Assembly: GCA_005503065.1 (NCBI GenBank)
Contig: SCOE01000020.1
Location: 1-64,000, forward strand
Length of the DNA: 64,000 nucleotides
Source: Comamonadaceae bacterium ALPHA2B
GTDB lineage: Bacteria > Pseudomonadota > Gammaproteobacteria > Burkholderiales > Burkholderiaceae_C
Direction: 5' to 3'
Shown: piece after piece, positions 10,884 through 21,055 of the stretch
Layout of the letters: each line of letters begins with the position of its first letter
How positions within the stretch are numbered: position 1 is the first letter of the stretch
Program-made: the position numbers and the translations under genes
Notes under the pieces: model-generated
What the model saw: the letters and a program-made list of their open reading frames with translations, nothing else
What the model was told of the DNA's origin: nothing
Databases searched by the model: none

Positions 10884-12395
10884 TCAACGGGCCGGGCGAA
10901 TCAACGCGTACTGAGCCCACTCGCCACGCCGGAACAGCACGCTGATCGGCTTGGATTTGTCGGCCTTGGCAAGGGCTGCGTCGAACTCCTTGACGTTCGC
11001 CACCTCGAGGTTGCCGACCGCCAGGACGACGTCGCCCTCACGCAGGCCCGCACGCGCGGCGGCCTCGGTGGCGGCCTCGACCCTCACACCGCCGCGCAGC
11101 TTCAACTCCTTCTTCTGTGCATCGCCAAGTTCGTTGACGAGCAGGCCCAGTGCCTTCGCTGCCGCGGAGGCCGACGAGGGCTTCGGCGTGGGCTCCTCGC
11201 GCGTCGTGGCGGGGCGCGCCGGCTTGTCGGGTTCCAGCTCGGCGACCGTGACGGTGAGGTCCTTGGTGGCCCCGCGGCGGAACACCGTCAGCGTGCTCTT
11301 GGTGCCCGGCTTGGTGTTGCCGACAAGGCGCGGCAGGTCGCTGGGCTTCTCGATCGCGCGGCCGTCGAACTTGACGATGATGTCGCCCGCCTCCACGCCG
11401 GCCTTCTCGCCCGGGGAGCCGGCCTCGACGCCACGAACCAGTGCGCCCTGCGCCTTGCCCAGGCCGATCGACTCGGCCACGTCCTTCGTGACCTGATCGA
11501 TCTGCACGCCGATGCGACCTCGCGAGACGCGGCCCGAGGTGCGCAACTGGTCACTGACCCGGATGGCCTCATCGATCGGAATCGAGAAAGAGATGCCCAT
11601 GAACCCGCCCGAGCGCGAATAGATCTGGCTGTTGATGCCCACCACCTCGCCGCGCATGTTGATCAGGGGGCCGCCCGAATTGCCGGGGTTGATCGCCACG
11701 TCGGTCTGGATAAAGGGCAGGTAGTCCCCCGTGTCGCGCTGCTTGGCGCTCACGATGCCGGCCGTCACGGTGTTCTCCAGGCCGAAGGGCGAGCCGATGG
11801 CCATCACCCACTCACCGACGCGAAGGCGCGAGATGTCGCCCACCTTCACCGCTGGAAGGCCCGTGGCCTCGATCTTGACCACGGCAACGTCGGTGCGCTT
11901 GTCGGCCCCCACGATCCTGGCCTTGAATTCGCGCTTGTCGGGCAGGGTGACCAGCACCTCCGACGCGTCTTCGACCACGTGCGCATTGGTCATCACGTAG
12001 CCGTCGGGCGTGAGGATGAAGCCCGAGCCGACACCGCGCGGCCGCTCTTCTTCCTGCGGCTGCTGCGGCCGGTTGGGCCGCGGTCCCTGCCGCGGCACGC
12101 CGGGAATGGGCTGGCCGAAGAAGCGGCGGAAGAACTCCTGCATCTCCTCGTCCATGTCGCCGTTGCCGCCGCGTTGCGCCACGCGCTCCACCGTGCGAAT
12201 GTTGACCACCGATGGCCCCACCTGGTCCACCAGGTCGGTGAAATCTGGCAATGCACGCGTCGGTGCCGCAGGCTGCGGTGCCGATTGCGCGAAGGCCGGC
12301 GTCACCGGCACCTGGACAGCCGCCAGGGCTCCCATGGCCAGCGCGCCGGCGATCAGCCGCGCAGGAAGTTTCTTGCCCTCGGATTGGAACATCAT
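10884..12395 (-). CDS. mucD: Periplasmic serine protease of the HtrA/DegP family (MucD-like)
   Basis: Degrades misfolded periplasmic proteins and dampens the RpoE response. A signal peptide covers about residues 1-37 (cleavage near AFAQ-S). The trypsin-like domain has the catalytic triad His139 (TNAHVV), Asp169 (RTDVAVV) and Ser240 (NPGNSGGPL). Two PDZ domains follow (from about 280 and 405). A glutamine/proline-rich loop lies between residues 98 and 120. 503 residues, close to DegP/MucD. It is the last gene of the operon rpoE-rseA-rseB-mucD, as in the Pseudomonas algU-mucABCD locus, which is why I prefer mucD over degQ; mucC is missing. Two adjacent ATG codons are possible starts. Confidence 0.93.
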   Translation of the reverse strand: MMFQSEGKKLPARLIAGALAMGALAAVQVPVTPAFAQSAPQPAAPTRALPDFTDLVDQVGPSVVNIRTVERVAQRGGNGDMDEEMQEFFRRFFGQPIPGVPRQGPRPNRPQQPQEEERPRGVGSGFILTPDGYVMTNAHVVEDASEVLVTLPDKREFKARIVGADKRTDVAVVKIEATGLPAVKVGDISRLRVGEWVMAIGSPFGLENTVTAGIVSAKQRDTGDYLPFIQTDVAINPGNSGGPLINMRGEVVGINSQIYSRSGGFMGISFSIPIDEAIRVSDQLRTSGRVSRGRIGVQIDQVTKDVAESIGLGKAQGALVRGVEAGSPGEKAGVEAGDIIVKFDGRAIEKPSDLPRLVGNTKPGTKSTLTVFRRGATKDLTVTVAELEPDKPARPATTREEPTPKPSSASAAAKALGLLVNELGDAQKKELKLRGGVRVEAATEAAARAGLREGDVVLAVGNLEVANVKEFDAALAKADKSKPISVLFRRGEWAQYALIRPAR

Positions 12396-12488
12396 CGAAC
12401 TGCTTTCAGGATGGAATGGGGATTCAGGACAGTGCTCTGAATTGTCCTGGCTGCTTTGGTTCAGCGCTCGTCGGCCAGGGCCGCGGAT

Positions 12489-13586
12489 TCAGCGATTGCG
12501 CACCAGATTCCGCGCAAAGGCCTCCAGTGTCTGCGGCGGCACCTCACCGACGGCCGTGAGCCACCAGTCGCCCTGCGCGTCCGGGATGCGGCGGGTCAGC
12601 GTGTTGGTGGCACCGAGCGCCATCGTGCCCTCCTGCTGCGGGTGCTGGGCGTCATAGGGCTCGACGAACAGCGACACCGTCGCCAGGCCATCGGAGAAGG
12701 TCCACTGCATCGTGCGTTCGCCCGGTTCGGTCCCACGGGCCGTGAGCGCCCGCCGGTAGCAGCTCACGGGCTTGAAACCGGCGACCAGGCCGCGCAGTGA
12801 CCAGCCTTCGGCAGCCGCCGTCGTGCGCTCGAGCTCCGACCGCTCCACGCGATAGCCAGCCGTGTTGTTCATCATCTGCGCCAGCGCATGCGTTTTGACG
12901 GGCGCGTCGAGCTGCAGCTCGGAGAAGGCGGACTGCTCGACGATGCGTCCTTCTGCGTCCAGCGTCTGCAGCTTGAGCACCAGGCCCGAACGCCGTTCGC
13001 TCCACACCCGATAGCCAAAACGCAGCGTGTCGCGCGGCGCCAGCTGGACCACATCCGCATCGATCCCCGCCACCCGCCCCTTGCCCAGCAGGCGCGCGCC
13101 ATAGAGCTCGGCGATCGCCGATTCCGAGGCGCCGAGCAGGTTGGGGAACACGTCGAAGTTCTCGCGCCGCTCGCTCTTGGCGAGCTTGGCCTCCGGCAGG
13201 AAGGTCATCACGAGGTCATTGCGGCGAAAAGTGGAGCGCGGCGGACCGGACAGCGTTTCCACCCGCTCGATCTGCAGATCGGCCTCGCAGGCGTGCCAGA
13301 TGCGCGCGCTCGACAGGTTGCCCGCCGCGGCAGTGACGACGAAGGTACCCACATAGTTGGTGCGCCGCGCGGCCAGATGCATGCGACGCAGCCAGTCGAT
13401 CACCCCGTAGCTGGCCGGATCGGCCGCGGCCTGCGTGATGGCCGCGTCCGGGTGGGCGCGCGCAGACACCGGCCCCTGCTCGCGGCCCGCCCACACGGCG
13501 GGCGAGGTCGCGCAACCGGCGACCACGGCGACGGCGGCGGCCCACCGCGCGGAAGCAGGGCGCCAATCAGGCGACGCAGGGTTCAT
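12489..13586 (-). CDS. rseB: Sigma-E regulatory protein RseB/MucB
   Basis: Periplasmic sensor that binds RseA and protects it from cleavage until lipoprotein or LPS intermediates accumulate. 365 residues with an N-terminal export signal (AAAVAVVAGCATSPAVWAG; it contains VAGC, so a lipoprotein alternative exists). The MucB/RseB fold is visible as DWLRRMHLAARRTNYVGTFV and the C-terminal VSLFVEP segment. The ATG at 13584-13586 is chosen; the longer frame upstream lies inside rseA. It lies 23 nt after rseA and 93 nt before mucD. Confidence 0.92.
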   Translation of the reverse strand: MNPASPDWRPASARWAAAVAVVAGCATSPAVWAGREQGPVSARAHPDAAITQAAADPASYGVIDWLRRMHLAARRTNYVGTFVVTAAAGNLSSARIWHACEADLQIERVETLSGPPRSTFRRNDLVMTFLPEAKLAKSERRENFDVFPNLLGASESAIAELYGARLLGKGRVAGIDADVVQLAPRDTLRFGYRVWSERRSGLVLKLQTLDAEGRIVEQSAFSELQLDAPVKTHALAQMMNNTAGYRVERSELERTTAAAEGWSLRGLVAGFKPVSCYRRALTARGTEPGERTMQWTFSDGLATVSLFVEPYDAQHPQQEGTMALGATNTLTRRIPDAQGDWWLTAVGEVPPQTLEAFARNLVRNR

Positions 13587-13609
13587 CAAACGGTGGTTTC
13601 GCACGGGCC

Positions 13610-14302
13610 TCAGCGGGACGGGGCCTCGAAAGTGGCGTTGCGCAGGAAGGCCGAGGGCATCTGCGACGCACCGCCGGCCTGCTGATGGGCCTCCAGCAAT
13701 TCGTCCAGCCGGGGATTGCGCAGCATCACCTGCGGCGCGCCGTTGCCCACCAGCACCCGGGTGCGGCTCAGCGGAGCCGCGGCACCGGCAGTGGCCGCAG
13801 CGGCCAGGATCGACCCTTCGGCAGAAGCATTGCCCGCAACAGCGGCATCCACCCGCGCCGGCGCCTGCGGCGCCTGCATCGCCAACTGGGCGCCGCCTGC
13901 CGCCGCCGGTGCCGGCCCCTGCCCCATCCACGTCCAGCCGATGGCTGCGGCTGCCGCGATGGTCGCGACGCCGGCCACCATCTTCCAGCGGAACACGGGC
14001 TCGTTGGCGGCCTCCATCTGCGGCGGCGGCACCGCCGGCGCAGCCGAAGCGACCGGCCGGACCACAGACTCGGCAGCCAGGCGCCCCTGCAGGCGCGCCA
14101 TGAACGCCGTGGAGTCGGTGCACGGCACGTGCGCGCCGGTGCGCAGCACCTCGCCCACCAAGTGGTAGACCTGCCAGCTCGCCCGCAGTTCGGCGCCCGA
14201 GCCCACCTCGTCCACCGCCCGTGCGAATTCAACGCCTTCCAACTGGCCATCCGCCAGTGCGGACACCCATTCCAGCGATTCCGATCCGTTCGTGTGCTTC
14301 AT
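13610..14302 (-). CDS. rseA: Anti-sigma-E factor RseA/MucA
   Basis: Inner-membrane anti-sigma factor that holds RpoE at the membrane. The N-terminal cytoplasmic domain (about 1-75; SLEWVSALADGQL, ASWQVYHLVGEVLR) binds the sigma factor. One membrane helix lies at about 108-126, and an alanine-rich periplasmic tail of about 100 residues is the expected DegS/RseB target. The ATG at 14300-14302 is preferred over a GTG three codons upstream because AGGTGA lies 5 nt before the ATG and the GTG itself is part of that ribosome-binding site. 15 nt after rpoE. Confidence 0.93.
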   Translation of the reverse strand: MKHTNGSESLEWVSALADGQLEGVEFARAVDEVGSGAELRASWQVYHLVGEVLRTGAHVPCTDSTAFMARLQGRLAAESVVRPVASAAPAVPPPQMEAANEPVFRWKMVAGVATIAAAAAIGWTWMGQGPAPAAAGGAQLAMQAPQAPARVDAAVAGNASAEGSILAAAATAGAAAPLSRTRVLVGNGAPQVMLRNPRLDELLEAHQQAGGASQMPSAFLRNATFEAPSR

Positions 14303-14317
14303 GTCGTTCACCTGTGA

Positions 14318-14995
14318 TCACCAGCGCTTGCCGGACTGGTTGTCCAGCAGCGGCTTCACCCGCGCCGAGATGGCCTCCCGCGCCCGGAAGATGCGCGAAC
14401 GCACCGTCCCGATGGGGCAGTTCATGACCTCGGCAATCTCTTCGTAGCTCAGGCCCTCGATCTCGCGCAGGGTCACCGCCTGGCGCAGCTCCGCCGGCAG
14501 CGCCTCCATGGCAGCGTTCACCGCGGCCGCGATCTCGTTGGCGGCCAGTACGGAATCGGGGGTTTCGTCGCTGATTGGTTCGTTTCCCGGCCGGTAAGTT
14601 TCATCGTCGTCGTCGCTGGCGCCGCGCAGGGCCGCCTCCGGGATGGTCGGGTCCCGCTTCATGTCCACCAGCGCCTTCTTGGCGGTGTTGACGGCGATCC
14701 GGTAGAGCCAGGTGTAGAACTGGGCCTCGCCCCGGAACTGGTGCAGGGCGCGGTAGGCGCGGATGAAGGTCTCCTGCGCGATGTCCTCGACCAGGTCGAC
14801 GTCGCGCACCATGCGGCCGATCAGCCGCTCGATGCGACGCTGGTACTTCAGGACCAGCAGTTCGAAGGCCTTGCCGTCGCCCGCCACCGTCCGCTGCACG
14901 AGCTGGAAATCGGGATCGACGGGCCGCGCCGGCGCGGCGGCTGCCGCGTCGGGCAGCTCGCCCGAAGGCGGCGGAGGCGGCGCGGACGAGGTCAT
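14318..14995 (-). CDS. rpoE: RNA polymerase sigma-E factor (AlgU-like)
   Basis: ECF sigma factor for the envelope-stress response. 225 residues: a proline/alanine-rich N-terminal tail (about 1-28), region 2 (AFELLVLKYQRRIERLIGR, DIAQETFIRAYRAL, FYTWLYRIAVNTAK), an acidic linker with DDDDE, and region 4 (ELRQAVTLREIEGLSYEEIA, NCPIGTVRSRIFRAREAI). ATG at 14993-14995, overlapping the stop of the upstream membrane protein (ATGA). Family members usually activate their own promoter, but I could not assign a sigma-E promoter with confidence. First gene of the stress operon proper. Confidence 0.96.
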   Translation of the reverse strand: MTSSAPPPPPSGELPDAAAAAPARPVDPDFQLVQRTVAGDGKAFELLVLKYQRRIERLIGRMVRDVDLVEDIAQETFIRAYRALHQFRGEAQFYTWLYRIAVNTAKKALVDMKRDPTIPEAALRGASDDDDETYRPGNEPISDETPDSVLAANEIAAAVNAAMEALPAELRQAVTLREIEGLSYEEIAEVMNCPIGTVRSRIFRAREAISARVKPLLDNQSGKRW

Positions 14996-15477
14996 GCGGG
15001 GAGGTCGGGGGTGCGGGGCGCCGGTGCAACGGCGGTTGGAAGCCCGGCGTCTTGCAAGCTCGGGGCGCGGCAATATACCGCACGGCGCATCGCGTTCCAG
15101 CGCTCGGGGGCCGCAGCGCGTTCGGCCCAGACCCATTGGGTGGCGCGGCCGGCTTCCTGCAGGCGCAACAGCAGCGTGCCCTGCAGGTCGAGCGCCACCG
15201 CCGCTTCGGCCATGCCCATGGGCCGCGCGCCCGAGAGTGACCAGAAGGCCCCGTCCCACCGCAGCACCCGCGCCGCCTGCGGCCTCAGCGCCCACGCCAG
15301 CGCGAGCGAGGCCACCACGAAGGCGCCCAGCACCATCGCCCAGCGCAGTCCATTGCTATCGTTTTGGTAGCGCCACGTGCAGGTGCAGCAAGCGCCAATG
15401 GCCCAAATGATCCAAAGAATGGTCCGGCCGATGCGCGAGCGCCCCACCGGATAGCTCACCGATGGGGCGCTGCGCAT
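14992..15477 (-). CDS. Small membrane protein upstream of rpoE, distant YgfX-like layout
   Basis: 161 residues with two predicted membrane helices (about 19-35 and 46-64) followed by a soluble part (VLRWDGAFWSLSG, then LLLRLQEAGRATQWVWAERA). Two helices, then an RWDGxW-type strand and a C-terminal arginine-rich stretch resemble the YgfX/CptA family; this is inference from layout, not a proven homology. The segment between the helices (about 24-41, including WRYQNDSNG) is encoded by a dispersed repeat. Its stop overlaps the rpoE start, so the two are probably cotranslated. Confidence 0.75.
   Translation of the reverse strand: MRSAPSVSYPVGRSRIGRTILWIIWAIGACCTCTWRYQNDSNGLRWAMVLGAFVVASLALAWALRPQAARVLRWDGAFWSLSGARPMGMAEAAVALDLQGTLLLRLQEAGRATQWVWAERAAAPERWNAMRRAVYCRAPSLQDAGLPTAVAPAPRTPDLPA
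15354..15402. repeat. Dispersed repeat, copy c, in coding sequence (minus orientation)
   Basis: GCTATCGTTTTGGTAGCGCC is the inverted GGCGCTA-CCAAAA-CGATAGC core, followed by a degenerate CGCCAATGGCCCAAAT arm. It lies inside the small membrane protein gene ahead of rpoE. Confidence 0.6.
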
Positions 15478-15499
15478 GCGAGCAATGTGTTCCGGCGGG

Positions 15500-16744
15500 T
15501 CAGACGCGCTTGAACACCAGGGTGCCGTTGGTGCCGCCGAAGCCGAAGTTGTTCTTCACGGCCACATCGATCTTCATGTCCCGCGCCTCGTTGGCGCAGT
15601 AGTCCAGGTCGCACTCGGGATCCTGGTTGAAGATGTTGATGGTCGGCGGGCTCTTCTGATGGTGCACGGCCAGCACCGTGAACACCGACTCGATGCCGCC
15701 GGCGCCGCCCAGCAGGTGGCCGGTCATCGACTTGGTCGAGTTCACGACGAGCTTCTTCGCGTGGCCGCCGAAGGCGTTCTTGATCGCGTTCGTCTCGTTG
15801 AGGTCGCCCAGCGGCGTCGAGGTGCCGTGCGCGTTGAGGTAGTTCACCTGGTCGGCGTTGACGCGGGCATTGCGCAATGCCGCCTCCATCGAGCGGCGCG
15901 GGCCGTCGACGTTGGGTGCCGTCATGTGGTAAGCGTCGGCGCTCATGCCGAAACCGACCAGTTCCGCATAGATCTTGGCGCCCCGGGCCTTGGCGTGCTC
16001 GTACTCCTCGATCACCAGCACGCCGGCGCCCTCGCCGAGCACGAAGCCGTCACGGTCCTTGTCCCACGGGCGCGAGGCAGTCGCCGGATCGTCGTTGCGG
16101 GTGCTCAGGGCGCGAGCCGCCGCGAAGCCGCCGATGCCCAATGGCGAGACCGTCGACTCGGCGCCGCCGGCGACCATCACGTCGGCATCGCCGGCCTGAA
16201 TCAGCCGGGCCGACAGGCCGATGGCGTGCAGCCCGGTCGTGCACGCCGTCACGACGGCGATGTTCGCGCCGGTGAAGCCGTACTTGATCGAGACGTGGCC
16301 CGAGATCATGTTGATGATCGAGGCCGGCACGAAGAAGGGCGAGATGCGGCGCGGGCCGCGGTTCACCAGTTCGCCGTGCATGTCCTCGATCAGCGGCAGG
16401 CCGCCGATGCCCGATCCGATGTTGCAGCCGATGCGCGAGGCCAGCTCCGGCGTGAGCGCATCGCCGGTGGGCAGCCCACTGTCCTCGACCGCCTGGATCG
16501 ACGCGGCCATCCCGAGATGGATGAAGCGGTCCATGTGACGCGCTTCCTTCTCGGAGATGTATTTCGTGATGTCGAAGTCCTTGACCTGGCCGGCGAACTT
16601 GCAGGCGAAGGCGCTGACGTCGAACTTGGTGATGGTGTCGATCCCGGACCTGCCTGCGATGAGGCCAGCCCAGCTGTCGGCGACGGTGTTGCCAACGGGA
16701 GAAACGCAACCGAGTCCGGTCACGACGACGCGGCGTAGGGTCAT
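15500..16744 (-). CDS. fabF: 3-oxoacyl-[ACP] synthase II (KAS II)
   Basis: Elongating condensing enzyme of fatty-acid synthesis. The catalytic Cys lies in [12 protein letters not shown], and the two His residues in [11 protein letters not shown] and [12 protein letters not shown]. The C-terminal [14 protein letters not shown] is typical. The ATG at 16742-16744 gives [19 protein letters not shown], 414 residues, the family's usual length; the 24-residue upstream extension is not expected. It follows acpP by 117 nt and ends 22 nt before the membrane protein gene that leads into rpoE. Confidence 0.97.
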   Translation of the reverse strand: MTLRRVVVTGLGCVSPVGNTVADSWAGLIAGRSGIDTITKFDVSAFACKFAGQVKDFDITKYISEKEARHMDRFIHLGMAASIQAVEDSGLPTGDALTPELASRIGCNIGSGIGGLPLIEDMHGELVNRGPRRISPFFVPASIINMISGHVSIKYGFTGANIAVVTACTTGLHAIGLSARLIQAGDADVMVAGGAESTVSPLGIGGFAAARALSTRNDDPATASRPWDKDRDGFVLGEGAGVLVIEEYEHAKARGAKIYAELVGFGMSADAYHMTAPNVDGPRRSMEAALRNARVNADQVNYLNAHGTSTPLGDLNETNAIKNAFGGHAKKLVVNSTKSMTGHLLGGAGGIESVFTVLAVHHQKSPPTINIFNQDPECDLDYCANEARDMKIDVAVKNNFGFGGTNGTLVFKRV

Positions 16745-16861
16745 GCCGGCGAGCCTTTCTGGGAAAACGGAGGGAAGCAATGCCGCATCGCGCGATCCGG
16801 CAGGCGGCAGCGCCATCGGCGCCGGCCCCGGTGCGCGGGCTCGGCTTCCGGGAGGGCCTGA

Positions 16862-17200
<339 letters not shown>

Positions 17201-17944
17201 CTACATGTACATGCCGCCGTTGACGTGCAGTTCCTGCCCCGTCACGTAGCCGGCCTGCGGCGAGGCAAGGTACGCCACCGCATGCGCGATGTCGGCCGGC
17301 TTGCCCAGGTGGCCCAGCGGAATCGACGACAGCAGCGCCTGCTGCTGCGCCTCGGGCAGGCTGGCCGTCATGTCGGTCTCGATGAAGCCCGGGGCCACGC
17401 AGTTGACGGTGATGTTGCGGCTGCCCAGCTCGCGTGCCAGAGCCCGGGTCATGCCGGCCACGCCGGCCTTGGCGGCCGCGTAGTTGGCCTGGCCCGGGTT
17501 GCCGGAGGCGCCGACCACGCTCGTGATGCTGATGATGCGGCCGAAGCGCTGCTTCATCATCGGCCGGATGGCGGCGCGCGAGGCGCGGAAGACCGCCTTG
17601 AGGTTGGTGTCGATCACCGCGTCCCAGTCCTCGTCCTTCAGGCGCATGGCAAGCATGTCGCGCGTGATGCCGGCGTTGTTGACCAGCACGTGCAGTCCGC
17701 CATGTGCCTTGACGATGCCGTCGACGAGTGCGTCCAGCGCTGCGCCGTCCGTGACGTTCAGCACCTCGCCCTGCCCGCCGTGCGCCGCCAGCGCCGCGCC
17801 GATCTTTGCCGCGCCGTCGGCCGACGTGCCGGTGCCGATGACCTTGTAGCCGCGCTGCGCGAGTTCGAGGGCGATGGCAGCGCCGATGCCGCGCGTGGCG
17901 CCGGTGACCAGGGCCACCTGGCCCGCAATGGTGGGAGTGCTCAT
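17201..17944 (-). CDS. fabG: 3-oxoacyl-[ACP] reductase
   Basis: NADPH-dependent reduction of 3-oxoacyl-ACP. Classical short-chain dehydrogenase of 247 residues: nucleotide motif TGATRGIGAA, NNAG, the catalytic Ser in ITSVVG, and Tyr-Lys in NYAAAKAG. The C-terminal GQELHVNGGMYM is diagnostic of FabG. 25 nt downstream of fabD and about 100 nt upstream of acpP. Confidence 0.97.
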   Translation of the reverse strand: MSTPTIAGQVALVTGATRGIGAAIALELAQRGYKVIGTGTSADGAAKIGAALAAHGGQGEVLNVTDGAALDALVDGIVKAHGGLHVLVNNAGITRDMLAMRLKDEDWDAVIDTNLKAVFRASRAAIRPMMKQRFGRIISITSVVGASGNPGQANYAAAKAGVAGMTRALARELGSRNITVNCVAPGFIETDMTASLPEAQQQALLSSIPLGHLGKPADIAHAVAYLASPQAGYVTGQELHVNGGMYM

Positions 17945-17968
17945 GACGGAAGGAAACGGATGCGGCGC

Positions 17969-18919
17969 TCAGGCCAGCAGTTGCTTGGCATCGGCCAGTG
18001 AGGCCGGGTCGTAGATGGCGCCGGTGCCCACTTCGGGCGCGATACGCTTGACCATGCCGGACAGGACCTTGCCCGGCCCGCATTCGACGATGGTTTGGAC
18101 ACCGCGTGCCTGCAGCGCCTGTACGCTTTCGACCCAGCGCACCGGACCGGCCGCCTGCCGCACGAGGGCGTCGCGGACGCGCGCCGGGTCGCTTTCGACG
18201 GCGACATCAATGTTGTTCAGCACGGGAATGGCCGGCGCGCGCAGTTCCACGTCGGCCAGGCGGCCCTTGAGCGCTTCCGCCGCCGGCCTCATGAGGCTGG
18301 AATGGAAGGGCGCCGACACCGGCAGCGGCAGTGCACGCTTGGCGCCGTTCGCCTTGAGCACCTCGCAGGCCTTCTCGACCGCCGCCTTGCTGCCGGCGAT
18401 CACCGTCTGCACCGGGTCGTTGAAATTCACGGCCTCCACCACCTCGCCGCTGCCTGCAGCAAAGCCGGCCGACACCTCGGCGCAGCCTGCAATGACCTTG
18501 GCGGACTCCATGCCGAGGATCGCGGCCATGGCGCCGACGCCGACCGGCACGGCCTCCTGCATGGCCTGCGCGCGGAAGCGCACCAGCGGCGCGGCCTGCG
18601 CGAGCGTGAGCACGCCGGCCGCGACCAGCGCCGAGTACTCGCCCAGCGAATGGCCCGCCACGACGGCCGGCTGCGCGCCGCCTTCGGCCAGCCAGGCGCG
18701 CCAGGCCGCGACCCCCGCCACCAGCATCACGGGCTGGGTGTTGGTGGTGAGCGCCAGCGCTTCCTTGGGGCCTTCGTGGATCAGCTTCGCCACGTCCTCG
18801 CCCAGCGCTTCGGAGGCCTCGGCCAGGGTGTCGCGCACGACGGGATGGTCGCCCCAGGCGTCCAGCATGCCCACGGCCTGCGAGCCCTGCCCGGGAAAGA
18901 CGAATGCGAAGGTCTTCAT
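17969..18919 (-). CDS. fabD: Malonyl-CoA-ACP transacylase
   Basis: Loads malonyl groups onto AcpP. 316 residues starting MKTFAFVFPGQGSQAVGML. The active-site Ser is in GHSLGEYSAL and the catalytic His in VSAPFHSSLM. The gap to fabH (about 50 nt) is almost entirely a dispersed repeat. Identification is firm. Confidence 0.97.
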   Translation of the reverse strand: MKTFAFVFPGQGSQAVGMLDAWGDHPVVRDTLAEASEALGEDVAKLIHEGPKEALALTTNTQPVMLVAGVAAWRAWLAEGGAQPAVVAGHSLGEYSALVAAGVLTLAQAAPLVRFRAQAMQEAVPVGVGAMAAILGMESAKVIAGCAEVSAGFAAGSGEVVEAVNFNDPVQTVIAGSKAAVEKACEVLKANGAKRALPLPVSAPFHSSLMRPAAEALKGRLADVELRAPAIPVLNNIDVAVESDPARVRDALVRQAAGPVRWVESVQALQARGVQTIVECGPGKVLSGMVKRIAPEVGTGAIYDPASLADAKQLLA

Positions 18920-18934
18920 CGTTTTGTGTCTCCA

Positions 18935-18989
18935 ATCGAGCCGCGGCGCCCGTCCAGTGGGCGCGAGCCGCTACAGATTCAATAGCACC
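18935..18989. repeat. Dispersed repeat, copy d, at the fabH 3' end
   Basis: AATCGAGCCGCGGCGCCCGT, then GGGCGCGAGCCGCTAC and TTCAATAGCA. It lies between fabH and fabD and encodes the last residues of FabH (LLNL). The inverted ends could form a hairpin in the mRNA. Confidence 0.75.
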
Positions 18990-19948
18990 GCGCCCCAGGT
19001 GAAGCCGCCACCGACGCCTTCGAGCATGAGCGTGTCGCCCTTCTTGACCTTGCCGCTGCGCACGGCAGCATCGAGCGCCAGGGGAATGGATGCCGCGGAG
19101 GTGTTGCCGTGCTCGTCGACGGTAACGATCAGCTTGTCCAGCGGCAGCTTCAGCTTCTTGGCCGTGCCCTGCATGATGCGGATGTTGGCCTGGTGCGGAA
19201 TGAGCCAGTCGATGTCGGCGTCGGTCTTGCCGGCCTTGGCCAGGGTGGCACGGGCGGCATCCTCGAGCACGCGCACCGCGAGCTTGAAGACGGCCTGGCC
19301 GTCCATGTGCAGCAGCGGGGTGCCCACCACCTGGCCGCCCGATACGTGGCCAGGCGTGCACAGGATGCCGACGTGCGACCCGTCGGCGTGCAAGTCGCTG
19401 GCCAGGATGCCCGGCGTGTCGCTCGCCTCGAGCACCACGGCACCCGCGCCGTCGCCGAAGAGCACGCAGGTGGTGCGGTCGTTGAAATCCAGGATGCGCG
19501 AGAAAACCTCGGCGCCGACCACCAGCGCGCACCTGGCACCGCCGGTACGGATCATCGCGTCCGCCACCGTGAGCGCATAGACGAAACCGCTGCACACCGC
19601 CTGCACGTCGAACGCCGGGCAGCCGGCGATGCCGAGCTTGTTCTGCAGGATGGCCGCCGACGAGGGGAAGACCATGTCCGGCGTCGATGTCGCGACGATG
19701 ATCAGGTCCACGTCCTGCGCCCTCCGACCGGCAGCCTCGAGGGCGTGCCGGCTCGCATGCAGGGCGAGGTCGCTGCTGGTCACCTCGGGCGCGGCGAAAT
19801 GGCGAGCCCGGATGCCAGTGCGCTCGACAATCCACTGATCGGACGTCTCGACGCCGCGGCCGGCCAGTTCGCGGGCCAGATCGTCGTTCGTCACCCGGCG
19901 CGGCGGCAGATAGCTGCCCGTGCCGGTGATTCGGGAATAAAGGGTCAT
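18971..19948 (-). CDS. fabH: 3-oxoacyl-[ACP] synthase III (KAS III)
   Basis: Starts fatty-acid synthesis from acetyl-CoA and malonyl-ACP. 325 residues with the Cys-His-Asn triad: Cys in [12 protein letters not shown], His in [10 protein letters not shown] and Asn in [13 protein letters not shown]. The start overlaps the plsX stop by one base (TGATG). The C-terminal residues fall inside a dispersed repeat, but the conserved [11 protein letters not shown] is intact, so function should be unaffected. Confidence 0.97.
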   Translation of the reverse strand: MTLYSRITGTGSYLPPRRVTNDDLARELAGRGVETSDQWIVERTGIRARHFAAPEVTSSDLALHASRHALEAAGRRAQDVDLIIVATSTPDMVFPSSAAILQNKLGIAGCPAFDVQAVCSGFVYALTVADAMIRTGGARCALVVGAEVFSRILDFNDRTTCVLFGDGAGAVVLEASDTPGILASDLHADGSHVGILCTPGHVSGGQVVGTPLLHMDGQAVFKLAVRVLEDAARATLAKAGKTDADIDWLIPHQANIRIMQGTAKKLKLPLDKLIVTVDEHGNTSAASIPLALDAAVRSGKVKKGDTLMLEGVGGGFTWGAVLLNL

Positions 19949-21048
19949 CAGGCGTGGATCACGACCGGGACCTCGGCCGTCGCTGCAGCAGCGTCGGTCC
20001 GGGCCAGCAGTGGTGCGGCATGGGCGATGCGGGCACGCACTCGGTCGAGCAGGTTGTTGCGAGCGGCATCATAAGCGCGATCCAGTGCATGCCCGAACGC
20101 CTCTTCATCGGCCGACCCGTGGCTCTTGAACACGAGACCACGCAGGCCCAGCAGCGCGGCGCCGTTGTAGCGCCTGTGGTCGAGTCGCCCCTTGAGCGCT
20201 TTTAGCACCGGATAAGCAACGATTGCCGCCATTTTGCTGAAGATGCCGCGCGAGAACTCCTGTCGCATGAAGTCCACGATCATCGACGCGACGCCTTCGG
20301 TGGCCTTGAGCGCCACATTGCCGACGAAGCCGTCGCACACCACGATGTCGGTGGTGCCCTTGAAAATGTCGTTGCCCTCGACATTGCCGTAGAAATTCAG
20401 ATCTTGCGAATTGGCCGCTTTTTGAAGCAGTTGACTCGCTTTCTTGATGGTTTCGCTGCCTTTGATGGCCTCTTCACCGACGTTGAGCAACCCGACGCTG
20501 GGGGACTCGTTGCCCGTGAGCGCCGACACCAGCGCCGACCCCAGCACGGCGAACTGCAGGAGGTCTTCGGCGTCGCAATCCACGTTCGCGCCCAGGTCGA
20601 GCACCGTGGTGGCGCCGCCCTTGCTATTGGGCAACTGCGGGGCGATGGCCGGCCGATCGATGCCGTCCAGCGTCTTGAGCAGGTAGCGGGCGATCGCCAT
20701 CAGCGCGCCGGTGTTGCCGGCAGAAACCGCCGCGTGCGCCGCGCCGTCCTTGACCTGCTGGATCGCCACGCGCATGGACGAATCCTTCTTCTTGCGCAGA
20801 GCGATCTCGATCGGGTCGTCCATGCCGACCACCTCGGTGGCAGCAATGACCCGGCCCCGCGGATGGCTGAAGGACGCCAGCGCCGCAGGCGCGCCCACGA
20901 GCAGCAGCGACGCGTCGGCGTGGCGCTCCAGAAAGGCGCGGCAGGCCGCGAGCGTGACGCGGGGACCGTGGTCGCCGCCCATGCAGTCCACGGCCACCGT
21001 GATGGCCGAAGGCGGGGCAGCGCTCGAAATCGAGGGAGTCGAGGGCAT
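19948..21048 (-). CDS. plsX: Phosphate acyltransferase PlsX
   Basis: Makes acyl-phosphate from acyl-ACP for phospholipid synthesis. 366 residues; [18 protein letters not shown] at the N-terminus, [16 protein letters not shown] in the middle and [17 protein letters not shown] further on are family signatures. ATG at 21046-21048 is chosen over the adjacent TTG. It follows rpmF, from which it is separated by a repeat-derived hairpin with a downstream T-rich run, so its expression may be set by partial termination. Confidence 0.96.
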   Translation of the reverse strand: MPSTPSISSAAPPSAITVAVDCMGGDHGPRVTLAACRAFLERHADASLLLVGAPAALASFSHPRGRVIAATEVVGMDDPIEIALRKKKDSSMRVAIQQVKDGAAHAAVSAGNTGALMAIARYLLKTLDGIDRPAIAPQLPNSKGGATTVLDLGANVDCDAEDLLQFAVLGSALVSALTGNESPSVGLLNVGEEAIKGSETIKKASQLLQKAANSQDLNFYGNVEGNDIFKGTTDIVVCDGFVGNVALKATEGVASMIVDFMRQEFSRGIFSKMAAIVAYPVLKALKGRLDHRRYNGAALLGLRGLVFKSHGSADEEAFGHALDRAYDAARNNLLDRVRARIAHAAPLLARTDAAAATAEVPVVIHA

Positions 21049-21055
21049 CAAAACA

